From Syncephalastrum monosporum B8922 (taxonomy: Eukaryota; Mucoromycota; Mucoromycetes; Mucorales; Syncephalastraceae): a stretch of DNA of 64,000 bases. Location of the stretch: NCBI GenBank assembly GCA_000697355.1, contig JNEN01001272.1, positions 1-64,000 of the forward strand, written 5' to 3'. This document shows, in pieces, positions 11,076-24,795 of this stretch. Numbering within the stretch: position 1 is the first letter of the stretch; every line of letters starts with the position of its first letter. Made by a program: the position numbers and the translations under genes. The notes beneath the pieces are model-generated. The model made no database searches, was not told where the DNA came from, and saw only the letters and a program-made list of their open reading frames with translations.

Positions 11076-12083
11076 TTATTCTAACGTGCGGGCCACCGTC
11101 TTTGCATCAGCTTGCGCAGTTGGGAAAACAAGCATATCGGCAATGTTAACATGGGGAGGACGCGAAGCAGTGAAGACGATAATTTCGGCTAAAGCAGAGA
11201 GAGCCATGAGTCTCGTAATCTCCTTCTTCCGTGAACACTATCTCTCTTATCTCCAAGTACTCTTACCGATATCCTGGCCCACCATGGGCTGCATACCCTT
11301 GTATACATTATCAGCCGCGTTCTTGTCACCGCGGTAGCGTACAGTGGAAAACTCGGTGTTGACCAAACCGGGACAGATCAAGCTCACGCGGATGGGGGTG
11401 TCCACCAACTCGTGACGCAGGGACGTTGTGATGGCATCCACCGCATACTTAGTAGCTGTTGGATCCATGAGAACACAATTTTTGGAACTTGCAGCATATT
11501 TAAAATTCTTACCGCAGTAGATGCTGCCGTTGGGGTAGGCCTGCTTGCCCGCGATGGAGCCGAGGTTGATCACGTGACCTGACTGACGCTCCTTCATCCC
11601 CCGCACCACGGCCTTGGTGAGAAACAAAAGACCCTTGACGTTCGTGCCAAACATGGTATCAAACACCTCCTCATCCACCTCCGTGACGGGCTCCACGCCA
11701 ATGACGAGACCGGCATTGTTGACGAGCACGTCAATAGGGGGCACCGCATCAACGACGGCGTTGATCTGCTTCGTGTCGCGCAAATCAAGTGTCACTGCAT
11801 GCACCTCAATGTTGTGCGCCTTGGAAAGTTCGGTCTTGAGCGCCTCGAGGCGATCGGAACGACGGGCAGCCAGGATCTTGAGGAGTGTAAGCTACACTTT
11901 TTTATCTTCCATTTTTTTCAACACGTACGAGGTTGGCACCCTCCTTGGCGAACTCACGTGCGGTCGCTTCACCGATACCGGCCGATGCACCTGTGCTTCG
12001 TTTGGGGATCAGGCAATGCCCCCGTTTCTTTCATAAGTTGGTGGCGCTTACATCATAACATTTTTGCCTTGGAGACGACCCAT
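11076..12083 (-). CDS. Short-chain dehydrogenase/reductase (YMR226C/YdfG-like)
   Basis: Predicted cytosolic NADP-dependent oxidoreductase acting on 3-hydroxy acids, by similarity to yeast YMR226C and bacterial YdfG. Exons in transcript order: 12083-12052, 11995-11929, 11876-11513, 11455-11267, 11188-11076; 254 residues, normal for classical SDRs. Visible motifs are TGASAGIGEA (cofactor), NNAG (LVNNAGLVIG), catalytic Ser in GSIAGKQAYP and YxxxK in IYCATKYAV, split by an intron inside the alanine codon. The C-terminal part (VNTEFSTVRYRGD, HVNIADMLVFPT) is characteristic of the YMR226C subgroup. Substrate in this fungus is inference. The gene is convergent with SPL. Confidence 0.92.
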
Positions 12084-12344
12084 TTTACAATTATAAAGAC
12101 GGAAGAAAGCGTATGTGAGAACAAGCGGGACACGTCGCTCTTTCCACCGGGGTTTTAAGGTCCCGATCAGTTACACAAGGCCCTGGCCGCGCCATGCTTC
12201 TGCCCGATGGCGCGGGAGAGATCATCGAACGAAATACGACTTCTTGTAAATCGCAAATAAAATTTGCGCCACAGAGAGAGTATTGATATAGACGTATACA
12301 CTTTAACTTCTTAGTAAAAATTGCTCCAATATTGATCGTGTCAC
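12084..12344. other. SDR upstream region
   Basis: Short spacer between the SDR start codon and element copy B; presumably carries the SDR promoter. No gene or clear regulatory motif seen. Confidence 0.5.
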
Positions 12345-13052
12345 TAGCCAAGTAAAAAGAAAATTAAATTGGTGCATACTTGTTTCTCGAATGCAGTTAT
12401 TATTGACAACTTACAGCTGCTGAGTAAATGTCGAAACAAGGAGTCCTTGTAAAAATGCGAGACGACGAAATCTCTTTAAAGACTTTTCTCCTACACTACA
12501 GTACTGTACTGTACAGTACCGCAAGCTTCCAAAATCCTTTACGATGTAGTATCTTCCTGCAAAATATGGCGCTTTACCTTGCTCTTTGCCACCGCCCAGA
12601 AATGTTCCTTGGGTTTAACGCGGGAGAATAAGTAGGAAAACGCACGCATTTGTGTCCTCAGTATTCGGTATACCTATATATGCTTTCATGACCATGAATG
12701 GGTGTATTATCCGTCACTATGTACCTTTCTTATGTGGATTGCTTATTTATTTGATTAAGGGTCATTTTCAAGAAGCTAGTGTTGGGGCTGGTTACCAGCT
12801 AATGTATTCACCAGCTTTTCTCTTCTTGACGGACTTTGGGTTTTTCACACTGGCTCTTGATTGAAATTTGCAGCAGACATGGCACCAATATAGACGTTGT
12901 TTCTGCCCTTGCAGCAGGGTGGGTATCAATAGCGCGATCACCTCTTTTGGACCAAAAAGTTGTCAATAGTAACTGCATTCGAGAAACAAGTATGCACCAA
13001 TCTAAGTTTCTTTTTACTTGGCTAGTACATGTCAATGGCTGGGAGTGCGTTG
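12345..13052. mobile_element. Second inverted-repeat element, copy B, with both terminal repeats
   Basis: Left terminal repeat 12345-12410 (starts CTAGCCAAGTAAAAAGAAA) is inverted at 12960-13025 (ends TTTACTTGGCTAG) with a few mismatches. On the right the inverted homology to copy A continues to 13052 through TACATGTCAATGGCTGGGAG, matching bases 7717-7742, so the full-length end is longer than what copy B has on its left. The interior repeats copy A. No transposase ORF; it would depend on an enzyme encoded elsewhere. Confidence 0.75.
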
Positions 13053-14043
13053 ACTGTTGGTGTCGATCTCCAATACAGTGTAGTATAAAAGGTCGACTAA
13101 GCACAACAAAAGCTCTGCGTGCATCTTGTAATATTATTTCCTTTATTTTGCTAAAAGTGGTAATAAAATGTATGAAAAGATGGCTGTCATTTTCGTGGCT
13201 ACCTTGCATTGCGTAGAAAAGGCATAGGGAAATGCCTGATATAGTTTCGATCGCCCATATTCCACATAATAAGACGCTTGATGTGTGACACAGATGGATT
13301 TTTCTTTGAACGTGGCACCTAATATACATTCTCCCTTTGCAGATGATGTATTGATGTTTTTAATTAATATGGAGACTTGACTCTAATAGGATAGGGTATC
13401 ATTTGAACTCATGTATCACAAACGAAACAGGTATACTACATGAAAAAGCACACGCTTTGGACCTGTTCTTGCAAAGATTAAATACAAGGTCCAACTCCAG
13501 GCAAGGACTTGCAGACCATGTCAATCACCCACGCGTCGTGTTACCTTTTCTTGGTGGTGCTTCCGCATCGACAAATAAACATGGAAACCTGCTTTTTAAA
13601 AGTCGTCTGTGCAGGGATTTTCCGAGAAAAAAAAAAGTGGGATTTGTGGGGTCGATGTGTATGTGTGGCAGCGAAGACACAAACAATGACAAAAAAAAAT
13701 TGGCCTGTGCGAGAAACTATATTTCCGCTACAGACAGGGTTTCTAAGGCATTAGGAAAAAATCATAGAGTTCGTTTGTAATCTGGTACCTAAGACTTGTC
13801 ACCCGCCTTTGCCCAAAACGAAAACGAACTTGGCTCTCTGCGTGGCTCTCGTCGTTTGTTACCTGTGAGAGCATTGTTTCTCTTATCGTCTTTTTTCCTT
13901 CCCGCTGGGTCGTTTCTCTTCTTCTTCTCTCTTTTCTCCCGTTTTGATTTTTACAAGTTGAACCGTTACCAACGACACACATCGAAAACGAAAAACGGAA
14001 AACGAGAATACAAACCACCTTGCAACTTAGAAACGACGCTATC
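13053..14043. other. Spacer and leader of the SPRY-RING gene
   Basis: AT-rich with A runs near 13627 and 13690; no convincing ORF. The last 150 bp are pyrimidine-rich (TTTCTCTTCTTCTTCTCTC near 13913), typical of a fungal core promoter/leader preceding the ATG at 14044. Confidence 0.5.
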
Positions 14044-16736
14044 ATGCCGAGACGCGATTCGTCCATCAACACCTCCTTGTCGCCTAGATCGTCCGCACTC
14101 TCGTTTGAATATACCAGCCAGATCATCGAGGCGTCTTGGAACCGCGTCTTGACCTTGGCCGAGAACCCCAACACATTCCAAGACGATGCATCCCTGTCGG
14201 ATACGGTACGGCGGGAGCAGACGTATGACCGTGAGCGCACCATGGTCCAAGCCCTCGACACGTTGTATGCGCTCTCCTGTGAACGTAAGTTTTGCGTCGT
14301 TTTAGAACACAGCAATAGGTTGACCTTGTTTTCCCATTGATCCACAGCCTCGGGCTATTTGGCGTTCATATCGACCATCACGCAGACCCTCAACCACGAA
14401 AGCCCGGTCGCGATGGCGTTTCTGAGCCACATTATTGACAAGTCCGCCTTGCCATCCAGGGAAACCATGGCAGCCGTGTCGCGCGTAATCCTTGAACGGC
14501 TCGCACCGCCACCACCCAGTAGCGGTTGGAATTCGCTCCTGTTTCGCCAGGAAGGCTCGTACAGCGGCACCCCGACCGCACTCAAGCTAAACGCGACGAC
14601 GCTCTGGTCGCTACTGGCTGAAAAGTTTGCGGGTGAGCTCGCGATTCTGTTATGGAGCGATAGCGTAGGTGAATTCCTCGTCAGCCGCTTGTCGGACGCC
14701 CACGAAGATATGCAGGTCCGGCTGTTTAGCCTGATTGCGCTCGAAAAGTTTGCTCTCACCGGCGCGGTCAAAAAAGCGATCCTCCGCCACGACATGTGCC
14801 AGATCCTGACGAGTGTCGCCAAGGAGTGCGATCTCGCGAACCAGCGCATCTTTCTCGCGTCACCCTACTCGCCCGTGTCCGCCCTTGCACCTGTGCCATG
14901 TGCCCCGCCACCCTCGCCGCGGTGGCTGACGGAAGCACGGATAAAGAAGACAAAGAAGAGGCGATGGCTCCGCCGCATGATGAAAGGCTGGAAGCACTTC
15001 TGGCAAAAGCCGCCGCTCATCGAAGACCTCGTGGACGACGAAGATGTGAGGTCGATGGACAGCGTCAAGCCGCGCGCAGCGGAGGAAGATGTCCTGTTGA
15101 GTCTCAATAGCTTCGACACGGGCTTCATACCGCCCGAGGGCGACTTGCGGACCGAGTGGGCACACTATATCCAGCTTTCGCATTGTGCACGTTGGTCATT
15201 TGATAATGTGTTTGGTAAAGTGAAACCGGATCATGCAAAGAAAAAAAAAGACGACGATGGCTAACATATTTTACTTCTCTTAGGCAATGGGACCAAGGTA
15301 GAAGAGAAAAGAGAGATGCTCACAATGTGATTTGATGTCCTGATTCTTACATTTTGCCTGTTGCTTAGCTCGCCTGCTCTTGGGATCTGTCGCATCACAA
15401 GGCCATGATGAATATATTTGACGCGACGCAGCATTGGAAAGTTGGCAGTAGCGGACTCGAGGTATGGGCATTCCTGGCAACAAACAAAATAGCAACAACA
15501 AAAAAAGTCTAATCTAAAACACTATGCAGTTGCGCAATGACCGGCCCCATTTTGAGTCGATACGCGCGACAACGGGCGTCAAGACAGGCAAGTGGTATTA
15601 TGAGACGCTTCTCTTGACGAATGGCATCATGCAACTCGGCTGGGCGACACATCGGTGTCGATTTGCGCCCGAGGAAGGCTATGGTGTTGGTGACGACACA
15701 GTAAGGACATTTCCCTCCCCACACCCGCAAAAAATTAGGAATCTGCTCTTAGACTCACCTCTTTCTCTACGCGTGTCCCTTCAGAATGGCTTCGCTTTTG
15801 ATACCTTCCGGTCCGCAGTCTGGGCGAACGGGCAGGCCGTCTATCCACGAACGGACGCCAAGGTACAGTGCCGAGCAGGCGACGTGCTCGGCAGCTTCCT
15901 GGACCTCGACAATGGTCTATGCACGTACTTTGTAAACGGCTGCGATCTGGGCTTGACCGTCGAGTTTGAACACCCCTCGACGATCGCACCCAACCCAGGA
16001 CCGGGTCAGAGCCGGCAGCGCTGGCTGCACGCCAATGACGACCCCGAGACCTTGCGGCGCCTGCGCTTGAGCCTGTATCCGGCCGTCAGTCTGACCACGC
16101 ACCAGCATGTGATCCTGAACCTCGGTGACCGGCCGTGGATCTATCCACCGCCCGTGTCGGTGAAGTACAGAGGTATCAGCCATGCAGCCAGCGCCCAAGA
16201 CCTCGACGACCCCTACAAGAAGCGAGTCATGCGCCATATTCGGCGCACGAGCGAGCGGACTGCAAGCAATAACGAGCGCATGATGACCGCTGCGGCGGCT
16301 GCATCTTCGATGACGAGCACCGTGGTCGGATGCGACGACGAGACCCGCCTCAAGTTTGATGACGCTGCATCGGCAGCAAGCTCAGAGGCGACGAATACCA
16401 GCGACTATGATTGGGACGGACCACTGTGTACGATCTGCTTTTCGGAGCCCAAGACAGTGATGTTAATGCCTTGCAGTCATGCCGGCTGGGGCGAAAAATG
16501 TGCAAGAGCATTAACCATGTGGTAAGCCTCACCGTTATTTCGTTCTATATGCGAGCATCATTCTTATCTATTTTTTTGTGTGTGTGTGTATGTGTAGCCC
16601 GTTATGTCGTGCAGCGATCACGGAGCGTTTGCCTATGGATGAGTCCGCCACCAAAACAAAGGGAGCGGATTGTCATCCAAACAATCGCAGAAAGGAGCCA
16701 AACGAACATCCTAGCTTGTCTGCCGTCTGCGGATAA
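14044..16736 (+). CDS. RSPRY1-like protein (SPRY domain plus C-terminal RING)
   Basis: Seven exons: 14044-14284, 14348-15214, 15284-15297, 15369-15461, 15530-15700, 15785-16521, 16598-16736; 753 residues. The N-terminal half is helical with no recognised domain; a basic/acidic linker (TKKRRWLRRMMKGWK) follows at about residues 300-330. The SPRY domain follows at about 415-570 (KTGKWYYETLL, QLGWATHRCRF, YFVNGCDLG). The RING near residues 690-725 reads CTICFSEPKTVMLMPCSHAG then WGEKCARALTM and CPLC. A RING with this arrangement usually acts as a ubiquitin E3 ligase, with SPRY binding substrate. The fifth zinc ligand expected after CSHAG is Gly, not Cys, so zinc binding at one site may be weakened. 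Exon 3 is only 14 nt. The order SPRY-RING matches animal RSPRY1; orthology is inference. Confidence 0.88.
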
Positions 16737-17227
16737 AGTTTATTTTTCATTCAAAACTTCCACATACACACATACATACGCTCCCTCTCTCCCCTCTGCT
16801 CTGTACATAAGCATTCGGGCTGTCCTTGCCCAACAACGGTACATATATATATATATATATATACATATATATAAACGTATATACATTGCAATTCATTTCA
16901 AATTGTTGGTTTTCATATCTGTGGTTTTGGGATATTGCCGTCATGCCAAATTTCATACCATCGCATATCACGCGCACACGCGTGCAATCTGCATCGTTGC
17001 GTTGAGAAAAGTAAGAAAAGAAGAAAGCGTGCATGCATAGATGTAAATACATACGTACACAATAGGGGCAACGAGAATAATATAATAACAGCAGCGCGAG
17101 AAAAGCGAAAGGAAAAAAAAGGGCTATTGAGCTCATTCCTTTTTTTCTCTTCCTTTCTCTGTTACTTCTTTTTCCCTCTTCTCCTGGGGAATGCCGGCGA
17201 TCCTTATCACTCTCTTCCACATAGCGA
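16737..17227. repeat. Spacer with (TA)n microsatellite
   Basis: A TATATATA run at about 16841-16875 lies in a gene-free spacer between two plus-strand genes. The last 100 bp before 17228 are pyrimidine-rich (TTTTTTTCTCTTCCTTTC), probably promoter/leader of the membrane protein gene. Confidence 0.7.
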
Positions 17228-18070
17228 ATGAACCTGTGCGTTCTCGTCTGCTTCCAACTCCTTGCATTCGACGTTGTCAGGGCCAATAACGACGCTGCCC
17301 TTTTGCACAAGCTACACTCCGATGAGGAGCACTTGCGCACGCTGGTCGTGCTCCTGTCTCTGACAGGTGGACTCGCGCTTTCGTTTGCGCTAGGAATTGG
17401 TATTTTTTTATACTGGCATGTCCGCGAGTACAAGAGACGAAGGCAGCGAAGGTTGCGGCGGCGCCATGAAAAACTCATGTCCCTCACCACAGCGATCCAT
17501 CACCCTACGCCGAGTCACCCCTACAGCGACGAAGACGACATCATCATTCAAGCACCTGTGCAGCCACTAGCCACCTCGTCTCCCGTCTCACGTTCCGCTG
17601 CCGTCCCCTGCACGCCTGAAGCGCACGTCGCTGACCTAGCAGAAGAAGAGGTTGAAGCAGAGAATGTTAAAGACGAGGATGAGGATGAAGCTTATCATTC
17701 GAGCATATCCAAAACACCTGCGATATCATCTTCGCCTGTGCCGCCCACGCCAGCCACAGAGTCGGCGAGAGAGACGGCACCGCCTTCGGCCCCGTCCGCA
17801 AAGGAACTACTGATCGCCTCGTCCTCGTCGCGCATGGAAACCAATGCGGAAGCTTCGTCGTCAAACGCGACGTCCTGCTGCCCGCATTGCCCTTCCCCAT
17901 TCATGGTATCGACTACACTTATGGACACAGTCGACCCGCCGCCACCGGCTTACCAGCAAGTCGATACTCGCAGCAGGGACGAAGGTCCTCTTGCGATGCT
18001 CTACGATCCAGAAACAGCGGCCGCAGCGTCGTTTGTGGCAAATCAGCCAATTTATTCAAATCAAAACTGA
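17228..18070 (+). CDS. Single-pass membrane protein with acidic cytosolic tail and PPxY motif
   Basis: An intronless 280-codon gene of no recognised family. Residues 1-19 look like a signal peptide (MNLCVLVCFQLLAFDVVRA). A short luminal/extracellular part is followed by one membrane span at about 38-61 (VVLLSLTGGLALSFALGIGI), then a strongly basic stop-transfer segment (YKRRRQRRLRRRHEK), predicting type I topology. The tail is long, disordered, Ser/Pro/Glu-rich, with an acidic block (DEDEDEAY). It contains CCPHCPSPF and, near residue 236, DPPPPAYQQ, a PPxY motif that in known proteins binds WW domains such as those of Rsp5/Nedd4 ligases. A role as an Rsp5 adaptor or cargo is inference. It converges on the phosphatase gene, 85 bp away. 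Confidence 0.75.
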   Translation: MNLCVLVCFQLLAFDVVRANNDAALLHKLHSDEEHLRTLVVLLSLTGGLALSFALGIGIFLYWHVREYKRRRQRRLRRRHEKLMSLTTAIHHPTPSHPYSDEDDIIIQAPVQPLATSSPVSRSAAVPCTPEAHVADLAEEEVEAENVKDEDEDEAYHSSISKTPAISSSPVPPTPATESARETAPPSAPSAKELLIASSSSRMETNAEASSSNATSCCPHCPSPFMVSTTLMDTVDPPPPAYQQVDTRSRDEGPLAMLYDPETAAAASFVANQPIYSNQN

Positions 18071-18155
18071 ATGTAAATAGGATCTTCAGGATGAGGGTGA
18101 TTGTGGTTGTGGTTGTGATAGGGATGATGATATCGTGGCATCTTCGGCCATATAG

Positions 18156-18939
18156 TCACGTCTGTTGCGTCACAGCGTTGTTCTTGTTGCCCCCAATACG
18201 GAACATGCGTCCAAAAAAGGAGTAGTTGCCGCCGGACGATTTCGTCTTGAGCATGCGCTTGTAATTATCCTATAAAGAAATACACATAGAAAAGAATGAA
18301 TATCAATTCATACTCCACGAGTCGATGCATGCACATACCAGGAATGCGATCTGGGGTTTGTTGAAAGCACCGCGGCGTTTGTTTCGAATGTATTCGATGG
18401 CATCCAAGGGCTTCATGCCCATCTCGATGAGGGCAATAGCGACGAGGACGGGGGCACGGCCCAGACCTGCGACACAGTGGACGGCGATGGTGGCGGGTTT
18501 CTCGTCCGTGGCGGACTTTCGTTTCTCTTCTACGAGGGCGAGCCACTCACGCACGACGGTGAGAGGAGGCTACAATAATAAAAAGTAAAGTATATTTTAT
18601 GAGAAGATCGATCTTACAAAATCAAGCACATGGCTACGATGAGTCATAGCTCAATGTGTCCCTTACCACACCGCCGTCCTTAAAGGGTATGTCAATGACT
18701 TCAATGCCTCGTGCGGCCAGGCGAGCTGCGTTGTAAGTGGGTTGGCAGCAACGCACGACGGCAGAGACCTGCAAGCGATCGAACTGGTCGAGGTAGAAGT
18801 CGAGGGTGGACTCGGTGGGGCAGTCGAGTATGAGGTAGCGGAGGTTGGAATGAGGGCAGTCAATGAGGGAGAGCATGCGGCCCAAGGGGGACGCACCATT
18901 ACGGGCAGGAGCAAAGCGTTTGTCGCCAATGTTGACCAT
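18156..18939 (-). CDS. PRL-type (PTP4A) protein tyrosine phosphatase
   Basis: Three exons in transcript order: 18939-18667, 18569-18339, 18269-18156; 205 residues. The signature HCVAGLGRAPVLVA carries the C-x5-R loop with catalytic Cys123 and Arg129, nearly identical to animal PRL phosphatases; so is the next block (NKRRGAFNKPQ). The acid loop reads IPFKDGG where animal PRLs have WPFDDG; the general-acid Asp is kept. The N-terminus (about 30 residues) is longer than in animal PRLs. Animal PRLs end in a CaaX box for farnesylation; this one ends NAVTQQT with no cysteine, so membrane attachment must differ or be absent. Substrate unknown; animal PRLs also bind CNNM magnesium transporters. Confidence 0.93.
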
Positions 18940-20362
18940 CTTTCAAGGAGAAGAGAGAGAATACACAGTCTAGCGTATGGAGTATACGATATATAATATA
19001 TTTAAGGGAGGAGGAGAGTGTGCCGTCGTCGGGGAAGCTGCTGAAGAAGACCGGTGATGCCGAGGATGGGTTGATCCAAGAAGGAGGACAGAAGCATGAA
19101 GTGTGTGGAGAGAAAAGATGCAGAAGAAAGGCCAAAAAAAAATAGAGAAAAAAATAGTCGAGCGGCAGCTGAAAATATGTCTATGTGTATGGTTATCGAT
19201 CCCAATCAGGGAATGCGCGGTATTTTTTTCTTTTTATTTTTTTTTTCTTCTTTTTGGTGCTTGTGGCAAATTTTGTCTCCCAACCCCTTCACCAAAAGAA
19301 CGGAACCAGATGCTTTTGTTTCTTTCTGGTTTCGCAGCCACTGTTTGTTCATTTGCTAAGAAAAAGAAAAAAGACCTCGGTTGACAGGGCAAGCCATGAC
19401 GGGCGCAAGAAAAATAAAAAACATGTAGTCGGGGGTGGATGCGGGTGGGTTGATTGATTGATTGGTGTGAAACCCGCTGATTTCGACTTGCTTCGCTGCA
19501 ATAATCGTATCACAATCACATTCCCCTGATGATACGATACAAATTAGGATGTTCAACCGAACCATAATATACGTCGCTTGTATAACACCGTGCTGCGGCT
19601 GCCCGCATAAACGCAAATGAAGAGAAAGATCATATCAATGAACGATTGGCATAGAGTTCACGCCATACATCTATAGAGCGGCTGACCTTGATATCCTCGT
19701 TGACGAGTGGTGCGCGCCTTGATTCCCAGCAAACTCTATGACGACAAAACCATGACATCAAGGAGAATATTAGTATAACAACAATATGCATGCTCGTCAG
19801 TCTAGATACCCTTTTATTTCACCCTAGTCGGTGCATCCGTCAACCCTGTTTATTGTTCGTCCGGCTGTCGGTGAACCCTAACCATGCTGTGTTCCAGGTG
19901 TACGCGCTACAGAAGACGAGGGTCCATTTCACTCCCATTTTACTATATATAGCTATCGCATATGCCACTCGCCGGTTTTGGACGCCCAAAGCAAGGCAAA
20001 TTATCAAAGGCACGGGTTTCATCTATATATCGTCATCAAGATCCTGCTTTTGAGAGAGTCATTTTAGGCGACATATTGCGTTCAACCGTTCGAAAAACAG
20101 AATCTTCTTCCACTCTTGTGTGTGTCGCATCGTTTATTTGTTTCAAAAAGATAGTCTGCTTGGGCGCTCGTTTTCTTCTCGTGCGTATGAATGACATGCA
20201 CCTTAAAAAAAAAGGAAGGGGATCGACACGTTTCCCGCGTATAATACTCATCGTCCTCTGGCTCCGAAGATGACCGGGTGTCAGGCGGGCGTTATAACAT
20301 TATTCTGCCTACTGTTGTCAGGGAAAAAAACGCTCCGCGGCTTTTAAAGAACAAGTTCTTAG

Positions 20363-20399
<37 letters not shown>

Positions 20400-22486
20400 A
20401 TATCATGAGAAAACACCACTATCCTGTGATGGATGAAACATCATTCTGCTGCTGTACACACACGTCATCACAGGATCTATTAGGAAAAGACGTAAGATAG
20501 ACAGCTGGTGAAAACAGGATTTTATTTTCAACAGGGATCCTGCGCAGGTGATGCACAGACTTTATGCAGCAGCAAAGGATATCAATGTAGGAGGAATACA
20601 GATTCAATAGTGTTGGCCATCTTATTACGTATGAATGAGCTATTTTTTTCTCCGAGGCACACGCTTTATGTTATACATGATACTAAACTGGTGAGGTAAG
20701 TATTTCTGTTATATGCATCGAGCTACCAGATAGATGAATATGGGCGATCGTGTCATCCTGTGATATTTTTTTGCCTTGGTCTGTGTTGAAATGATCCTTC
20801 GTCTATCGTCGTGAGAAAGAATATTTTTGCTCAGATGTGCCACATCTCTGGTCTCAGTTCATCACGTGCATCACCTATCGAAACATGTAAAAAAAAAAAA
20901 AAATACCGCATGCGCCACCTTTCGGCGCAGTAGACTAAAACTTTCCAGCAAGCTTATTTTTGTTTAGGATGAAAGAGGTGTACGAAAGAAGGTCATTACG
21001 ACTCACGACATGTCACGTTTCTTATGTGATACACAAGAGCAAGCTCCCCGGTCTTGCCATGATTGCGCTTTCTTATCGCAGACGCGCCAGTTCCGTGTGA
21101 CATTGCTTATGTCGGTAAACAGACTTGAGATAGATAACACGCAGTATGTGCTTAATCCCGAGCATATGCCAAAAAGTGCTCTTGGATGTATAAATAAATG
21201 TCCAAGTATGTAGTTGTTATTAGTAGGTAGTATGTATGGATTTATTTTTCTTTTTGGGCACTGAATAGACCCGTGTGAAAAGGAAGACTGAAGCTCACGC
21301 TACGAGAATACCTGCGGCCCTTATAGCACATTTGCGACGAGGAGACTGAGCAAGACTACTCATCTGCGGAGTCGTTTTGTTACCCATTCAAGTAAGCAGC
21401 TGCATCAGGTCTTGCTGGTATGACGGGTATACGCTGGTGGGTGCACATACATAAATTACGCACATACGCAATCAATGTGTATGAACGTCGCGATCATCAA
21501 TAATTTCCGGAGTACAGTATTTGTTTCTGCGACTGTTGTTGATATAATTATAGAGAAACCCTACAGTCTTGTATCAACATGTATAGTATATCAACTAAGA
21601 CAACCAAAATTTCTCGCGGTAGTAGACATCATTATGCGACGGCTTTGCTAACATTTGTGTCTCCAATTTCCTAGAAGAGCGTGAACATGCCTTGTTTTGA
21701 ATGTGATTAGCGCTCCTAAAAAGTAATTCATGGCTGGAGATAACCGCTACACCACCGAACTGAATAGCAAGCCAAACGAGATTAGTATACAGTGATCAGT
21801 CTGCAGTGATATCCATATTTCTGTTGAAAGAGTATTTTAAATATTCCGCCTTAAAGGATGAAAGGAACTAAAGTAGAATCATAACGGAGGCTCATGAAGT
21901 GCTATTGGACGAAGTATCTTACCTCACATCTACTTACCATTGCTTTTTAGTATCATCCTCTCTTGGTAAATGTGTTCTGTTTTATCATTGACTTCGTATA
22001 TACTATGCCGTTGTAAGCAGTAATAGACTACAACCTGCTTACCTCAATTATGCATCGACCCGAGGTTCTTTTCATCCTTGAATTAAAGCAAATCAGTGGA
22101 TATATAAGGACATAACTGTGAGCGCTTTGCGTAAAAGGCGTTCTTCTCTCAGTTAGTCCATGTAGTTTGATTGACGATAGCCAATCAAAGTCAGCATGGT
22201 GAGCATAGAAATCGAACAGAAGGGGTGGCGCATGTGTGCATGTGTTACTACGGATGACACTTATAATGAATATAAGCCGAAAACAGCGCTTGGTAAGAGA
22301 TGGAAAGCAGAATAGGACCAAGAAGAGGAGTAGAAAGAAAAAGTGTGCAAGAAGGACTGTCACATGAGGGGCAGATATTTTCCTTCTACATTTTTGAATT
22401 TAGTTTTGTTGGCCTATCAAAAGCGCTTCAAGAATCCTAAGATAGTTATATAATATCATTAAACACAGTCAGACTCAACAGCGACC
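18940..22486. other. 3.5-kb gene-poor region
   Basis: No ORF with family resemblance or sensible exon structure. Contains T-rich and A-rich tracts, an uninterrupted poly-T of about 30 at 20368-20398, an A15 run near 20888, and scattered short frames. A block at about 21853-21893 (AAAGGATGAAAGG ... CGGAGGCTCA) resembles 34019-34054, hinting at a degenerate dispersed repeat. Non-coding RNAs cannot be excluded. Confidence 0.5.
20368..20398. repeat. Poly(T) tract of about 30 bases
   Basis: Uninterrupted thymidine run in a gene-free stretch. It could be the poly-A tail of a minus-strand retroposed sequence or a nucleosome-excluding tract; no recognisable element body adjoins it. Confidence 0.9.
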
Positions 22487-24599
<2,113 letters not shown>

Positions 24600-24795
24600 A
24601 TGAAAAGAAAAAGTTTAAAAAAGAACAGCACTCCATCCATGCACTTTTTATATATACATACACGTATGCCTACACAGCATATGCATATGAGCATAAATAT
24701 GTATATATCACATACATCCTTTTCACAGATCAGTCGGAAATAGTCAAGATAGAAGAGTCCTGCCGAAGGTTTTATTTTTTTACACACAAAGGCTC

